Origin: an uncultured Ignavibacteria bacterium
GTDB taxonomy: Bacteria > Bacteroidota > Ignavibacteria > Tepidaquicellales > OLB5
Length of the DNA stretch: 64,000 nucleotides
Direction: 5' to 3'
Assembly (NCBI GenBank): GCA_937873695.1
Contig: CALMYL010000006.1
Coordinates: 186,001-250,000, forward strand
Shown here: positions 1 to 10,030 of the stretch, piece after piece
How the letters are laid out: every line of letters starts with the position of its first letter
How positions within the stretch are numbered: the stretch's first letter is position 1
Notes under the pieces: model-generated
Seen by the model: only the letters and a program-made list of their open reading frames with translations
The model's database searches: none
What the model was told of the DNA's origin: nothing
Translations under genes and position numbers: made by a program

Positions 1-1144
1 TCAGCGCAAACAGCATAGAAAGCGGAATTACTGAAGCCACTATCATTCCGGCTCTTAAATTACCGAGTAGAAGGAACAAAACAAAAATGACAATAACACC
101 CCCTTCAATCAGGTTTTTTTCAACTGTTGCTATAGTTTTATTTACGAGATTTTCCCTGTTATAGAACTCATCAATGGTAACACCCTTGGGTAATGAAGGT
201 TTAATTTCTTCTATCTTTTCATGCACCCGCTGAGCAACTTCCCTTGAATTTGCTCCTTTTAACATCATTACAATGCCTGTTACAACTTCACCTTTTCCAT
301 CCTGGGTAACTGCCCCAACTCTCAAACCTTCTCCATACTCAACAGTAGCCAATTGTTTCAGAAATATTGGAGTTCCATGATTAGTTTTAACAACAATATT
401 CTGCAGATCATCCATATCCTCGGCTAAACCGATACCTCTAATGGAATATTGATTTGATTGTTTTTCAATATAACCGCCGCCGACATTACTATTATTTTTA
501 GTAACAGCATCATAAACATCGGCTAATGTTAAGTCATAATTAGTTAATTCATTAGGGTTTATATGTACGTGATATTGTTTTTCAAAACCGCCGAAACTGT
601 TTATTTCGGCAACACCATCTGTTCCTAATAATTGTCTTTTAACTATCCAATCCTGAATTTCCCTCAACTCGGTAGAACTGAAAGTCGTATCATTTGGATC
701 TTCAGCCCTTACAACATACTGGTATATTTCTCCTAACCCGGTACTTACCGGACCCATTTCAGGTGTACCCAAACCTGGAGGAATATTTTCCTGTGCTTCC
801 TGAAGTTTCTGGAATACGAGGTTTCTTGCAAAGTAGATATCTACATTATCTTTGAATACTATTGTTACTAGTGAAATACCAAATTTAGAGATAGATCTTA
901 GTTCTACAACATCTGGTATGCTTTTCATCGAAATTTCTATAGGGTATGTTATAAATCTTTCAACTTCTGATGCAGATAGTGTTGGACTTGAAGTTATTAC
1001 CTGGATCTGATTATTGGTAATATCCGGAACAGCATCAATTGGTAAATTTAAAGCGGAAAATACTCCTGCAAGTATCAGCACAAAAGTTAAGAAACCAATT
1101 ACCAATTTTTGTTTTATTGAAAACGCAATAATTTTTTCAATCAT
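1..1144 (-). CDS. CusA/CzcA-family heavy-metal RND efflux permease (partial, C-terminus outside window)
   Basis: Reading leftward from an ATG at 1144 the frame stays open to the window edge. It begins MIEKIIAFSIKQKLVIG, followed by a first membrane helix and the PIDAVPDITNNQIQV segment typical of the heavy-metal-efflux branch of RND pumps (CusA/CzcA/CzcA-like), then the periplasmic porter domain and the start of the membrane helices after residue 330. These inner-membrane proton antiporters take metal ions from periplasm or cytosol and pass them through an adaptor and a TolC-type channel. About 380 of the usual 1000-1050 residues are visible. It is the last visible gene of a minus-strand metal-resistance block and is distinct from the second RND pump at 4755-7844. 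The metal cannot be told from the visible part. Confidence 0.9.
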   Translation of the reverse strand, partial: MIEKIIAFSIKQKLVIGFLTFVLILAGVFSALNLPIDAVPDITNNQIQVITSSPTLSASEVERFITYPIEISMKSIPDVVELRSISKFGISLVTIVFKDNVDIYFARNLVFQKLQEAQENIPPGLGTPEMGPVSTGLGEIYQYVVRAEDPNDTTFSSTELREIQDWIVKRQLLGTDGVAEINSFGGFEKQYHVHINPNELTNYDLTLADVYDAVTKNNSNVGGGYIEKQSNQYSIRGIGLAEDMDDLQNIVVKTNHGTPIFLKQLATVEYGEGLRVGAVTQDGKGEVVTGIVMMLKGANSREVAQRVHEKIEEIKPSLPKGVTIDEFYNRENLVNKTIATVEKNLIEGGVIVIFVLFLLLGNLRAGMIVASVIPLSMLFAL

Positions 1145-1205
1145 ATATTATATATCAATACCTTCAATTCTTAAATTTATTATTCATTGTATCTCAACTA
1201 AAACC

Positions 1206-1586
1206 TCAATCCTTAGTATGTTTTTGTTTTTGATCTTTCGGCAACTTACAGCAGTCATCTAAAAACTCATAAGCAACAGAATCTGCTTTTTTATCATTTG
1301 CGACATAACCTATGGAAGTAATTTTATTTTCAAGTGAAGAAATGTTTGTTTTACTGCTGTCAAAATTTATTTCAGCTATCTTATCCCTGATGGATACATG
1401 TACAAATTCTACTCCTTTAACTTTATATAAAGCTGATTCAATATTGATTTTGCACTTTTTGCACTGCATTGAAGGCAGTTTAATAACAACATCAGGAACT
1501 TTTTTACTGTTACAGGATAACAAAACGGTAATTAATACTGAACAAATTATGAATTTGCCCAGGTTAAATGAATAAAATTTGAACAT
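1206..1586 (-). CDS. Lipoprotein with heavy-metal-associated (HMA) domain
   Basis: 126 residues. The N-terminus has a hydrophobic signal ending in a lipobox (LLSC), so the protein is probably an envelope lipoprotein. Residues about 33-100 form an HMA fold: the metal-binding loop MQCKKC supplies the CxxC pair that chelates soft metals in copper and mercury chaperones, followed by GVEFVHVSIRDKIAEINFD and a second helix. Two further cysteines (DDCCKL) lie near the C-terminus. It sits between the partial RND pump and a small Cys-rich exported protein, so it probably scavenges or hands over metal in the periplasm for the neighbouring pumps. The specific metal is unknown. Confidence 0.85.
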   Translation of the reverse strand: MFKFYSFNLGKFIICSVLITVLLSCNSKKVPDVVIKLPSMQCKKCKINIESALYKVKGVEFVHVSIRDKIAEINFDSSKTNISSLENKITSIGYVANDKKADSVAYEFLDDCCKLPKDQKQKHTKD

Positions 1587-1674
1587 AACTTAATTGTTTA
1601 CGACAATTAAAAAAATAACAACTTATTCAGCCTTTTTATGGCTAATAATTAAATAACAAAAAAAAATTACTGGA

Positions 1675-1980
1675 TTATATTTTAGGAGGGGGTGAAGCCG
1701 GATTTTGATAAAACGGAGTTGAAAATGAACTGTAATTTAGGCAAAAGACGTCAGATTTATTAATTGAATGTATTTGATATGAACTTGTTATTGATACAAT
1801 AGTATTACAGCAAAGGCAATTACAAAGTGGTGAGCAGATATCATCATGATCAGAATGAGCGTTTTCAATATGTACTATCCCTTCAGTCTGGCAAAATTCT
1901 GTTGTACAATTATCAACACAAGGTAAAATTGCCAAAAAAAGCAGATAACTTACAAATAATATTTTAAGTGTATTGAGCAC
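1675..1980 (-). CDS. Small exported Cys/His-rich protein, DUF6660-like
   Basis: 101 residues with a hydrophobic N-terminal segment (FVSYLLFLAILPC) that looks like a signal peptide, then a region rich in Cys and His (CTTEFCQTEG, HSDHDDICSPLCNCLCC) suited to metal binding, and a proline-rich tail ending SPPPKI. This pattern resembles small Bacteroidota proteins (DUF6660) found next to heavy-metal RND systems. Its position between the HMA lipoprotein and an MFS exporter supports a metal-handling role, but no biochemical function is established. The family assignment is from memory of the pattern and could be wrong. Confidence 0.65.
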   Translation of the reverse strand: MLNTLKILFVSYLLFLAILPCVDNCTTEFCQTEGIVHIENAHSDHDDICSPLCNCLCCNTIVSITSSYQIHSINKSDVFCLNYSSFSTPFYQNPASPPPKI

Positions 1981-2365
1981 GTTGTAATTTGAGAATAATA
2001 ATTAACTATTACAATGATAATATTTAATTATTAGTTCCATTTTCTATAATTTTTTAGATTTATAAATAACAATTCAAATATTTCCTTTAATATTATTTAA
2101 ATCCTTTTCTGCTAATGGTTTACTGATTCTTGTTTTTATTCTTTAATGCAGCACAAAATTATACTTTATTGCCCAATAATCATGTTGAGGAACTTAAAGG
2201 TAATCAATTTGCCTACCACATCCCATAGTTCATTATTAAGTTTGTTACTTTTGGTAAATCCCAGTATGCTACTATTTCTTGATACACTTTCAAAGACCTT
2301 GAATTAAACTAAAATCAAACAGGACTATCGGTTTTGTTACAATAGTTTCATTAATGTGGCTATCT
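1981..2365. other. Intergenic region without a supported gene
   Basis: 385 bases between the DUF6660-like gene and the MFS exporter. I see only short open frames on both strands (the longest about 53 codons on the plus strand from near 2144), with no ribosome-binding site or recognisable motif. The segment is very AT-rich at 1981-2110 and probably holds the promoter of the 1675-1980 gene. Confidence 0.5.
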
Positions 2366-3556
2366 CTACATAAAGGTCTCTTTAGATTTAAGAGAAGTAA
2401 AAACAATAAGCAACATTATCGCTACAATGGACCCTATGAAAAAATTGTTTTCAGTAAAACTGCTTCCAATCCATCCTGCTATTGGATAAGCAATTACCCA
2501 CCATAAGTGAGACCATGCGAAGTGAGCCCCATAAACTCTGCCCTGCTCATGTTTAGGTATATTTTCGGCTATAAGTGTTTCTGTAGGTATATTAACAAGG
2601 CTTTCAGCAGCACCTGCTAAAAGCCATAATGGCAGTATATAAATAAATCCCAACTCATTTGCAGGCATTACAGAAAAAGATAATACTATTCCGCCGGCTA
2701 GAATAATGCTCGTGAGTCTATATTTCTTACTTAGATAAGCACACGATAACGCGCCAAGTGTAGCTCCTAATCCAAATACAGACATTATTAAGCCATACTC
2801 CTGGCTTCCAAGCATCAAATAACCCTTTATAAAAGTAATGGTGTTAACCAGGATTTGTGCACCAACAATTGAAGCAACAAGCTGCATCAATAATCCAAAA
2901 CGTATCTGCGTATTTTTGAAGAGCGGAAATGTCCCTGTTTTGAGATCACCCCATCCTTTATTAGACTGATTTTCTGACTTAACTTTAAGAGTCGAAGGGA
3001 TCATAAATATTAATACAGCAGCAATCAAAAAAGTAATACCATCAATAAAAAAGATCTGCCGTGTACCAAACCAAACTGCAAATGCACCGGCGATCCCGGG
3101 ACCTAATACCCCAAGAAGCTGGTATGTTGCTGAAGAAAGGGAAATTGCTTTTGAGTAAAATTTCTTATCATCAAAAACTAATGGAATTGTAGCTTTAAAA
3201 GTTGGAGTGAAAAAAGCGTAAAATACATTCAGAAGCAGAACAAGGATATAGAACTGCCAAACTTCCTGAACAAACGGTAGCAGCCCTACAATTAACATTC
3301 TGCATAAATGTGAAATAATGAGGATCAACTTTCTGTCTATTTTATCTGCAAGTATACCTGCAAATGGTGCAAAGATTACAAATGAGCTTACTCTCATTAA
3401 AAGCCCGAATGAAAGAACCTGTGAAGCTCCGTCAACTCCAGCCAAATCATAAGCAAGTAATGCAAGCCCAAGCCATGTTAAAGCATCACCAAAAAGGTTT
3501 ACAGTTTGAGCTATATATAACCTTGCGAATACTCTATTTTTGAGTACCTCAAACAA
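2366..3556 (-). CDS. Major facilitator superfamily exporter (EntS/MefE-like)
   Basis: 396 residues with about 11-12 hydrophobic segments and no soluble domain. It opens with FEVLKNRVFARLYIAQTVNLFGDALTWLGLA, a start typical of the EntS/macrolide-efflux branch of the MFS; the cytoplasmic loop between helices 2 and 3 carries GILADKIDRKLILI, the conserved MFS G-x-x-x-D-R-x-x-R-type motif. Such proteins sit in the inner membrane and export small molecules or siderophores by proton antiport. It lies 14 bases downstream of the TolC gene on the same strand, so it is probably co-transcribed with the RND system. The substrate is unknown; a metal chelate or drug are both possible. Confidence 0.85.
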   Translation of the reverse strand: MFEVLKNRVFARLYIAQTVNLFGDALTWLGLALLAYDLAGVDGASQVLSFGLLMRVSSFVIFAPFAGILADKIDRKLILIISHLCRMLIVGLLPFVQEVWQFYILVLLLNVFYAFFTPTFKATIPLVFDDKKFYSKAISLSSATYQLLGVLGPGIAGAFAVWFGTRQIFFIDGITFLIAAVLIFMIPSTLKVKSENQSNKGWGDLKTGTFPLFKNTQIRFGLLMQLVASIVGAQILVNTITFIKGYLMLGSQEYGLIMSVFGLGATLGALSCAYLSKKYRLTSIILAGGIVLSFSVMPANELGFIYILPLWLLAGAAESLVNIPTETLIAENIPKHEQGRVYGAHFAWSHLWWVIAYPIAGWIGSSFTENNFFIGSIVAIMLLIVFTSLKSKETFM

Positions 3557-3570
3557 TGATTTTTTGCATT

Positions 3571-4758
3571 CTATTGGTTAGTTAACCTGTTCCTGAATAA
3601 AGATGTATAAATTTTGTGATATTCCAATTCCATAGAACTTATTTTATCTTTTATGTTGTAATAATAAGTAATCTCCATAAGATATTCTATTGAAGAAATT
3701 TCTCCCAAGAGAAAAGCTTTTTCATATAATTCATAATTGCTTATTGAACTGAACAATTCTTTGGTCTCTGCAATAGTGCTGCCTAATGAAACACACTGCT
3801 CGTAAAGTTGTTTGATCTCATAATAATGTTCATTCTTATGCTCTTCAATAAGGCTTTTAGTATATTTTGCCTGCAATTCTTTTGAACTTACTGTATAATT
3901 CTTTTCCCATAGGGGTATTGAAATACCGGCATGGAAACCATTGAAATTTTGATCCAGTAAACCCTGGTACCTGTAACCAAGTTCAATTTTTGGTAGTCTA
4001 AGTTCTTTATGCAGATCAATTTCCTGCCTGGAAATTTTATATTGCAGGTTAAGCTTTTTCAGAACAGGGTCTGAAGATTCAATTTCTGTTTCAAGCGAAC
4101 TGAAATCCGGTAATTCATCCATAAAAGGATATGTTGTATCAGCAAAAAAAACAATTTTGCCGCCGTTAAATTCCGTTAGTTTACTGTTTAACTTGTTTAT
4201 TTCTGTTTTATTCAGTTCTAATTCACTTTTGAAATTAATTACCTGTAGTTTTGCTTTATTAACATCCATTATATTAACATCACCTTGCTGTAACCTGATT
4301 GAAAAGTAATCATATATTCTGTTTGCAGTAATATACCTTTCATTCAGTTCAGCATTTTTTTTATTAAGATAAACCAGATCAATAAGAGTTAATTTTGCCT
4401 CTAGCAAAACTAACTGCTTTAAAGAATGTTCATCATAATTAAGCTGAGTTGATCTCATATCTGCTAAATTGCTTTTTTTGCCATAAACAGTCGGGAAGTC
4501 AAATGAAAATATTACAGAAAATTCAGTTTGATTTCCAAATTTTTTAGGACTTCCGAATAAATAATCAAAATTAAAGAAGGGATCATTTGGTGCAAGCCCA
4601 ATATTAAATTCAGATCTTTTAGCCTTTACTAATTCAGAACCTGCTTTTATTTGCAGGTTGTTTACAGAAATTTCTTTGAGAATTTCCTCTATTCTGCTTT
4701 GTGCAAAACCGGATTGAATTAAACTCAAAAGAAATAATATTATCAATTTGATTTTCAT
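3571..4758 (-). CDS. TolC-family outer-membrane efflux channel
   Basis: 395 residues beginning with a signal peptide (IILFLLSLIQSGFAQS). The rest is long alpha-helical stretches with the repeat structure of outer-membrane efflux proteins, including LGYRYQGLLDQNF and GISIPLWEKN, which match the strand and turn that precede the second coiled-coil half in CusC/CzcC-type channels. Its ATG overlaps the stop codon of the RND pump by 4 bases, so the two are translationally coupled. With the adaptor and pump upstream it completes a tripartite envelope-spanning efflux complex. Confidence 0.85.
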   Translation of the reverse strand: MKIKLIILFLLSLIQSGFAQSRIEEILKEISVNNLQIKAGSELVKAKRSEFNIGLAPNDPFFNFDYLFGSPKKFGNQTEFSVIFSFDFPTVYGKKSNLADMRSTQLNYDEHSLKQLVLLEAKLTLIDLVYLNKKNAELNERYITANRIYDYFSIRLQQGDVNIMDVNKAKLQVINFKSELELNKTEINKLNSKLTEFNGGKIVFFADTTYPFMDELPDFSSLETEIESSDPVLKKLNLQYKISRQEIDLHKELRLPKIELGYRYQGLLDQNFNGFHAGISIPLWEKNYTVSSKELQAKYTKSLIEEHKNEHYYEIKQLYEQCVSLGSTIAETKELFSSISNYELYEKAFLLGEISSIEYLMEITYYYNIKDKISSMELEYHKIYTSLFRNRLTNQ

Positions 4759-7700
4759 GCTATTTCAGATTTTTTATTTGCTAAATAGTATACTACTGGA
4801 ACTACGATCAGGTTTAAAAATGTGCTTGTTAATAAACCACCCAAAATTACTTTCGCCATAGGACTTTGAATTTCATTACCGGGTAGATCTCCACTTATTG
4901 CCAGAGGAATTAACGCTAATCCAGCCGCAAGTGCTGTCATTAAAATTGGGTTAAGTCTGTCAATTGAACCCTGTATAATTCTGTCATACAATTTCATACC
5001 TTCACGCTTTAATGTATTATATCTTGATACAAGCAATATTCCATTCCTGGTTGCTATACCAAAGAGTGTAATAAATCCAATAATAGATGGGATACTGATT
5101 ATACCTGTTGTAAAGTATATTGCGAATATACCTCCAATTAACGCAAGAGGAAGATTAATAAGCACAATACTCGAAATTTTGAAATCTTTAAATTCCTGGT
5201 AAAGCAAAAGGAAAATTATTAAAAGAGAAAATAGTGACATTATGAATAAGGTTTTCGATGCTTCGGCTTCCGATTCAAATTGTCCGCCGTATTCTATTCT
5301 GTATTCATCTGGTAATTTGATATTCGTTTCAATTTTCTTCTTTATATCTTCAACAACACTCTTTTGATCTCTTCCGGAAACATTTGCTGAAATAACAATT
5401 TTCCTCTGAACATTTTCTCTGTTGATCGTATTTGGTCCGGTAGTGGAAACAATATCGGCTACATAATACAAAGGTACTTTCTGCCCTGTATATGTATCTA
5501 TCAAAGTATTTTTAATATTTTCGATGTTGTTATTAGCAGGATTTTCAAACCTTAAAAGAAGGTCATAGCTTCTGTTGCCTTCAAATACCTGGCTAACATC
5601 TTCACCTGCAAAGGCAACATCAATGAATTCAACATAATCAGAAATTGAAATCCCGTACTTAGTAAGCATTTCTCTTTTTGCTTTTATCTGGATCTGCGGA
5701 ATTTCTACCTGCTGTTCTACGCTTAGATCAACCAAACCTTCAATGGATGAAATCTGGCTTTTTATTTGATTGGCAATTGTGAACATTTTGTTTAAATCGC
5801 TGCCATACAGCTTAATAGCAATATTAGCTCTTGTGCCTGAGAGCATGTGATCTATTCTATGACCAATTGGCTGGCCTATAGTAATATTAACACCTGAAAT
5901 GCCTGCAAGTTTTTTCCTCACATCCTCCATAAATTCATCCCGTGAGCGGTCATCCAGAATAAATGGTGCGTCAATTTCAGATGCATTTACTCCCTGGGCA
6001 TGTTCATCTAATTCCGCCCTTCCTGTTCTTCGGGTAGTTGTTTGTATCTCAGGAATGGTCAAGAGCGCTTCTTCTATTGAAATACCCATTTTATTACTTT
6101 CCTCAAGTGAGGTACCGGGCAATGTAACAGCTCCTATAACCAGAGAACCCTCGTTAAACTCAGGTAAGAAACTCCTTCCAAGATTAAACATTGCGAATAA
6201 CGCAATTACCAATAATGCAATTGAGGAACCGACAACAACTTTTCTTATTTTTAATGCTTTCTCTACTGATGCTTTATAAATGTTGTTAAGATAATTTATG
6301 AACTTATTGCCATGAGCTTGTTTTTCCAATGCTTCATCGTTTGTCAAAAGGTAACTGCATAGAACGGGAGTTAAAGTTATTGCAACAATCAATGAAGCGA
6401 ATAATGAAACAATAAAAGCAATTCCAAGCGGCGCCAGCAGTCTGCCTTCCATCCCTGAGAGAAAAAACAGCGGAATAAATGCTGCAATAATTATAAAAGT
6501 AGCATTTATAACTGAAGGTCTTATCTCAATAGACGCGTTATAGACAACTTCTAATTTATTTTTCTGTTCTGATAGGGGTTTTAAAGAGTTTTCCTTTAGT
6601 CTTTTTAAAACGTTTTCAACATCAATTATTGCATCATCCACAAGTGCACCAATTGCAATAGCCATGCCACCAAGACTCATTGTATTTATTGTTAAACCAA
6701 GCCATTTGAGTGTTAAAACTGCCACAACAAGAGAGATCGGAATAGCTATCAAAGAAATAATTGTAGCTCTTACATTCATTAAAAAAATTATCAGAATAAT
6801 GACAACGAATATTGAGCCTTCAATTAAAGTTTTATTGATATTGCTTATAGACGCGTTAATAAAATCTGATTGCCTGAAAATATTAGTATTTATATGAATA
6901 TCATCAGGCAGATTTTTGGCAAGATCATCAATTGAAACATCTATTTTCTTTGTTAATTCTAAAGTATTGGTGCTTGGCTGCTTCATTACCGTCATTATTA
7001 CAGCGGGTTTACCCTTTAATGAACCATCACCTATTTTAACACTTGGCGCAATTTTAATTTCTGCTATATCTCCTATCTTTACAGGAAGACCATTAACAAC
7101 CTTTATTACCGAATTTCCAATATCATCCACATCACTTGTTCTGCCAATCCCCCTTATGATATATTCCTGGTAATATTGATTTAAAAAACCGCCTGATGCA
7201 TTTTGATTTATGTTTTTACTTGCTTCTATCAGTTCTTTAAGTGAAATATTATAATAACTCATTTTCTGAGGTGATGCCTGTATCTGGTATTTTTTATACT
7301 CACCTCCAATTACTACAACCTGTGAAACCCCGCCAATTGCAAGTAGTGCCGGCCTTAAACTCCAGTCTGCAATTGAACGAAGTTCCATTAAATCGGTTTT
7401 ATCAGAGGTTACGCTTATGAGCATAATTTCACCCATAATAGAAGATTGCGGAGCTAACGTTGGATTTCCAACTCCTTCAGGTAATTGCTCGGTTACGGCT
7501 GCTATCTTTTCTGCTACTATCTGTCTGGCCTGGTATATATCAGTACCCCATTCAAATTCAACCCAGACTATCGAAATGCCCGCTGATGATGAAGATCGAA
7601 CCCGTCTTACACTTGTTGAACCGTTCACTGCTGTTTCAACCTTAAATGTAACTAACTGTTCTACCTCTTCCGGAGCCATTCCGTGAGCTTCTGTTAATAC

Positions 7701-7844
7701 TACAACGGTTGGCGCGGTCAGATCAGGGAAAACATCAACTTCCATATTCACTGCAACGTAAGAACCATTTATGAATAACAGGCTTGAAGCAAGAATTACA
7801 ATAAGCCTGTTTTTGAGTGAAAAATTTACAATTTTATTTAGCAT
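4755..7844 (-). CDS. CusA/CzcA-family heavy-metal RND efflux permease
   Basis: About 1029 residues. The frame can be read further upstream to 7910, but that part overlaps the adaptor gene; the ATG at 7844 (MLNKIVNFSLKNRL) fits the family start and lies 20 bases after the adaptor stop. It shows the canonical RND layout: helix 1, a porter domain from EVDVFPDLTAPTVVV, helices 2-6 with the motif GALVDDAIIDVENV (the proton-relay aspartates of helix 4), a second porter domain (LPEFNEGSLVIGAVTLPGTS) and helices 7-12 (IATRNGILLVSRY). It exports metal cations, by family probably copper, silver, zinc, cobalt or cadmium. It is the second RND pump of this block. Confidence 0.93.
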   Translation of the reverse strand: MLNKIVNFSLKNRLIVILASSLLFINGSYVAVNMEVDVFPDLTAPTVVVLTEAHGMAPEEVEQLVTFKVETAVNGSTSVRRVRSSSSAGISIVWVEFEWGTDIYQARQIVAEKIAAVTEQLPEGVGNPTLAPQSSIMGEIMLISVTSDKTDLMELRSIADWSLRPALLAIGGVSQVVVIGGEYKKYQIQASPQKMSYYNISLKELIEASKNINQNASGGFLNQYYQEYIIRGIGRTSDVDDIGNSVIKVVNGLPVKIGDIAEIKIAPSVKIGDGSLKGKPAVIMTVMKQPSTNTLELTKKIDVSIDDLAKNLPDDIHINTNIFRQSDFINASISNINKTLIEGSIFVVIILIIFLMNVRATIISLIAIPISLVVAVLTLKWLGLTINTMSLGGMAIAIGALVDDAIIDVENVLKRLKENSLKPLSEQKNKLEVVYNASIEIRPSVINATFIIIAAFIPLFFLSGMEGRLLAPLGIAFIVSLFASLIVAITLTPVLCSYLLTNDEALEKQAHGNKFINYLNNIYKASVEKALKIRKVVVGSSIALLVIALFAMFNLGRSFLPEFNEGSLVIGAVTLPGTSLEESNKMGISIEEALLTIPEIQTTTRRTGRAELDEHAQGVNASEIDAPFILDDRSRDEFMEDVRKKLAGISGVNITIGQPIGHRIDHMLSGTRANIAIKLYGSDLNKMFTIANQIKSQISSIEGLVDLSVEQQVEIPQIQIKAKREMLTKYGISISDYVEFIDVAFAGEDVSQVFEGNRSYDLLLRFENPANNNIENIKNTLIDTYTGQKVPLYYVADIVSTTGPNTINRENVQRKIVISANVSGRDQKSVVEDIKKKIETNIKLPDEYRIEYGGQFESEAEASKTLFIMSLFSLLIIFLLLYQEFKDFKISSIVLINLPLALIGGIFAIYFTTGIISIPSIIGFITLFGIATRNGILLVSRYNTLKREGMKLYDRIIQGSIDRLNPILMTALAAGLALIPLAISGDLPGNEIQSPMAKVILGGLLTSTFLNLIVVPVVYYLANKKSEIA

Positions 7845-7863
7845 TGAAATCTCATTTTTAAAA

Positions 7864-9342
7864 TTAATGTTCGTGTCCATGTACAGGCATTGTACCTGAC
7901 ATAGATGCAAGTTTTATCTGGTAAGCGCCTTTTGTTACAACTCTTTCGCCTTCATTTATTCCGGATAGTACCTGTACAAGCATACCATCTGAGCCTGTAA
8001 TGTTTACTTCCCTTTTTTCAAATCCTTCACCGCTTGTTTGCACATAAACATAGAATACCCCCTGTTCTTCAATTAATGCTGAAACGGGTATGACTAAAGC
8101 ATCCGGGATTCTTGTTGTTTTTAAAAAGACCTCTATAAACGTGCCCGGGATCAAATCGTTTCTGTAATCTATTTCAAAATTTATTGGCAGTAAAAGGTTA
8201 TCTTGACCTGTCGATTTACCTGAAATGATATAACGCCCGTTCAGAGATTCAGTATCATATGTTTTACCATCAGGGGTCCTGAAGTTTGCAGACTGTATCT
8301 GGTTAATTATATCAAAATATTTTTGAGATAGATCCGCTTTGATCAAAAGCCTGCTATTTTTTGAAATTACAGCTAATGTTTGACCGGCTTCAACAAACTG
8401 ACCCTGCTGCACATTGATTGTTCTGATAAAACCGCTTATTGGTGAGAACACCTTTATACCAGAATTAGAATAATTTTGTGTTAACGATTTGTACAAGGTT
8501 CTGGATATATCATAAGTATTTTCGATAGCCAGGAATTCTTTTTCTGATATTATCTTATCTTTGACAAGTTCAACTGCTCTTTTGTACTCTGATTCCGCTT
8601 TTTCATACTCATATCTCGCTTCAAGTATTTTGGTATTAATATTCTGTTCATTCAGATTGCTGCCTGAAACAGAAAATAATCCTTCACCTTTAAATACATT
8701 CATTCCACTGATGTATGAATTACCATTAAAATTAACAATACCGCTTGATTTTGCGGATATAACTGCTTCGTCACTTGGAGGAATTAAGACTTGCCCGGTA
8801 GTTCTGATAGTATAAAAGTACATTTGTTTTTTCACTTCCTGATTTGCAAAATCCACTTTCCAAGCCTGTTCTTTGAGGTATGGTATTTCATTCCCTTCCG
8901 GTTCTTCAACCTGACTTTCAATTGCACTCTGTACATTCGGATATACGGTAATGTCATCAATTACTATTTGGTCAGTAAAGTCTTTTGTAACAATATCAAA
9001 TGTTACTTTAAAATTATTTCCGGCTTTAACAGGCTTTATTTCCGGTCTGAATATACCAGGCGGATTAGGAGCATCAACTGAAGCTGAACCATTTTCGGTT
9101 ATAGATACTGTAACCTTGCCTTCATCCAGTGATTTGAATGATTCACCCAATAAAGTTAAATGAGCTGCGAAGCGGGATACTTCACCTACAATAAGCGGCT
9201 TAAATTCAACAAATAGTTCAAGTTTGTTTGAATATATCGTATAGGCGAGCGGTTCAAGCTCACTTACCGGCTTTTCTTCATCTTTTTTATTGCAGTTAAA
9301 GATAATAACTGCAAAAAAAGATATAAGTAATATCTTTTTCAT
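7864..9342 (-). CDS. RND periplasmic adaptor (CusB-like) lipoprotein with extra N-terminal domain and His tail
   Basis: 492 residues. The N-terminal signal ends in a lipobox-like FNC, so it is probably lipid-anchored in the periplasm. Residues about 30-150 form a beta-rich domain preceding the adaptor proper, as seen in many Bacteroidota CusB-type proteins. Then come the membrane-fusion-protein parts: barrel-sandwich hybrid (VISAKSSGIVNF, VFSPISGFIRTI), a short helical hairpin (EARYEYEKAESEYKRAVEL), a beta-barrel and a membrane-proximal domain. The C-terminus GTMPVHGHEH is Met/His-rich, a likely metal-binding tail. It bridges the RND pump and the TolC channel encoded directly downstream. Confidence 0.9.
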   Translation of the reverse strand: MKKILLISFFAVIIFNCNKKDEEKPVSELEPLAYTIYSNKLELFVEFKPLIVGEVSRFAAHLTLLGESFKSLDEGKVTVSITENGSASVDAPNPPGIFRPEIKPVKAGNNFKVTFDIVTKDFTDQIVIDDITVYPNVQSAIESQVEEPEGNEIPYLKEQAWKVDFANQEVKKQMYFYTIRTTGQVLIPPSDEAVISAKSSGIVNFNGNSYISGMNVFKGEGLFSVSGSNLNEQNINTKILEARYEYEKAESEYKRAVELVKDKIISEKEFLAIENTYDISRTLYKSLTQNYSNSGIKVFSPISGFIRTINVQQGQFVEAGQTLAVISKNSRLLIKADLSQKYFDIINQIQSANFRTPDGKTYDTESLNGRYIISGKSTGQDNLLLPINFEIDYRNDLIPGTFIEVFLKTTRIPDALVIPVSALIEEQGVFYVYVQTSGEGFEKREVNITGSDGMLVQVLSGINEGERVVTKGAYQIKLASMSGTMPVHGHEH

Positions 9343-9392
9343 AAAGAAATTATAATTAGTTAATGATTATTTTAGAAAGAAATTAAAAGTTC

Positions 9393-9764
9393 TCAGGCAA
9401 TGAGAAATGGAGGAGCTCGAAGTGTATAGAAGAAGGCTGTTTCTGAATTATACAATCCATAGTTATCCCTGATGTGTAAATGGATTGGTTTAGAATCGGG
9501 TAATTGTTTTATATTTATGATACTAAATGCATATGCAATTTTAAAGTTAAAATTATTTTTAAATTCTTTTGTAAATTGAGCAAAAGTTACATTATAACCT
9601 GAAAGGTTGAAACGTGTAAATTCATCTGAAAATTCAAAATGAGAAGACTCATGCTCATTCTGCATTTCCTGAGAATTCTCGTCTTCATGACTATGAGGAA
9701 CAATATTATGAGATTGCGCAAAGGAAAGCGCAAACATCACTATTATTTGTATTAATATTTTCAA
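9393..9764 (-). CDS. Small exported His-rich protein, probable metal-handling
   Basis: 123 residues with a signal peptide (IIVMFALSFAQS) followed by a His/Glu-rich stretch (HNIVPHSHEDE, NEHESSHFEF) that could bind metal ions. The C-terminus ends RAPPFLIA. It is the first gene of the minus-strand efflux operon, 50 bases upstream of the adaptor. I do not recognise a named family. Its position and composition suggest a periplasmic metal sensor or buffer, which is inference. Confidence 0.65.
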   Translation of the reverse strand: MKILIQIIVMFALSFAQSHNIVPHSHEDENSQEMQNEHESSHFEFSDEFTRFNLSGYNVTFAQFTKEFKNNFNFKIAYAFSIINIKQLPDSKPIHLHIRDNYGLYNSETAFFYTLRAPPFLIA

Positions 9765-10030
9765 GTTAGAATATAATTAGCTCGCAACTTAATAATTTAT
9801 AATTATAATTAAAAGGCTTAACGAAAATAATTTATCATGTTAATAAACCGATAATATAGAAAATCAACAAAAAATTATTTTGATTGTCAAGTATAATTTT
9901 ATCCTTATTTTTAATCAAGAATATTTTCTTTTTAATAATCAGAAAATTTGATTAATTTATATCAAATAAACATAAGATCTACAGAAATAAAATAGAATAA
10001 AAATATCATAAGAGATTAGCGTCTCGTATT

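Noticed and set aside
2144-2305. Possible 53-codon plus-strand gene in the intergenic region
   Set aside because: No ribosome-binding site, no recognisable motif, low-complexity Leu/Ser composition and a similar-quality open frame on the other strand.
7845-7910. Longer start for the second RND pump
   Set aside because: The extra residues overlap the end of the adaptor gene and precede the conserved family start MLNKIVNF; no membrane or signal feature is gained.
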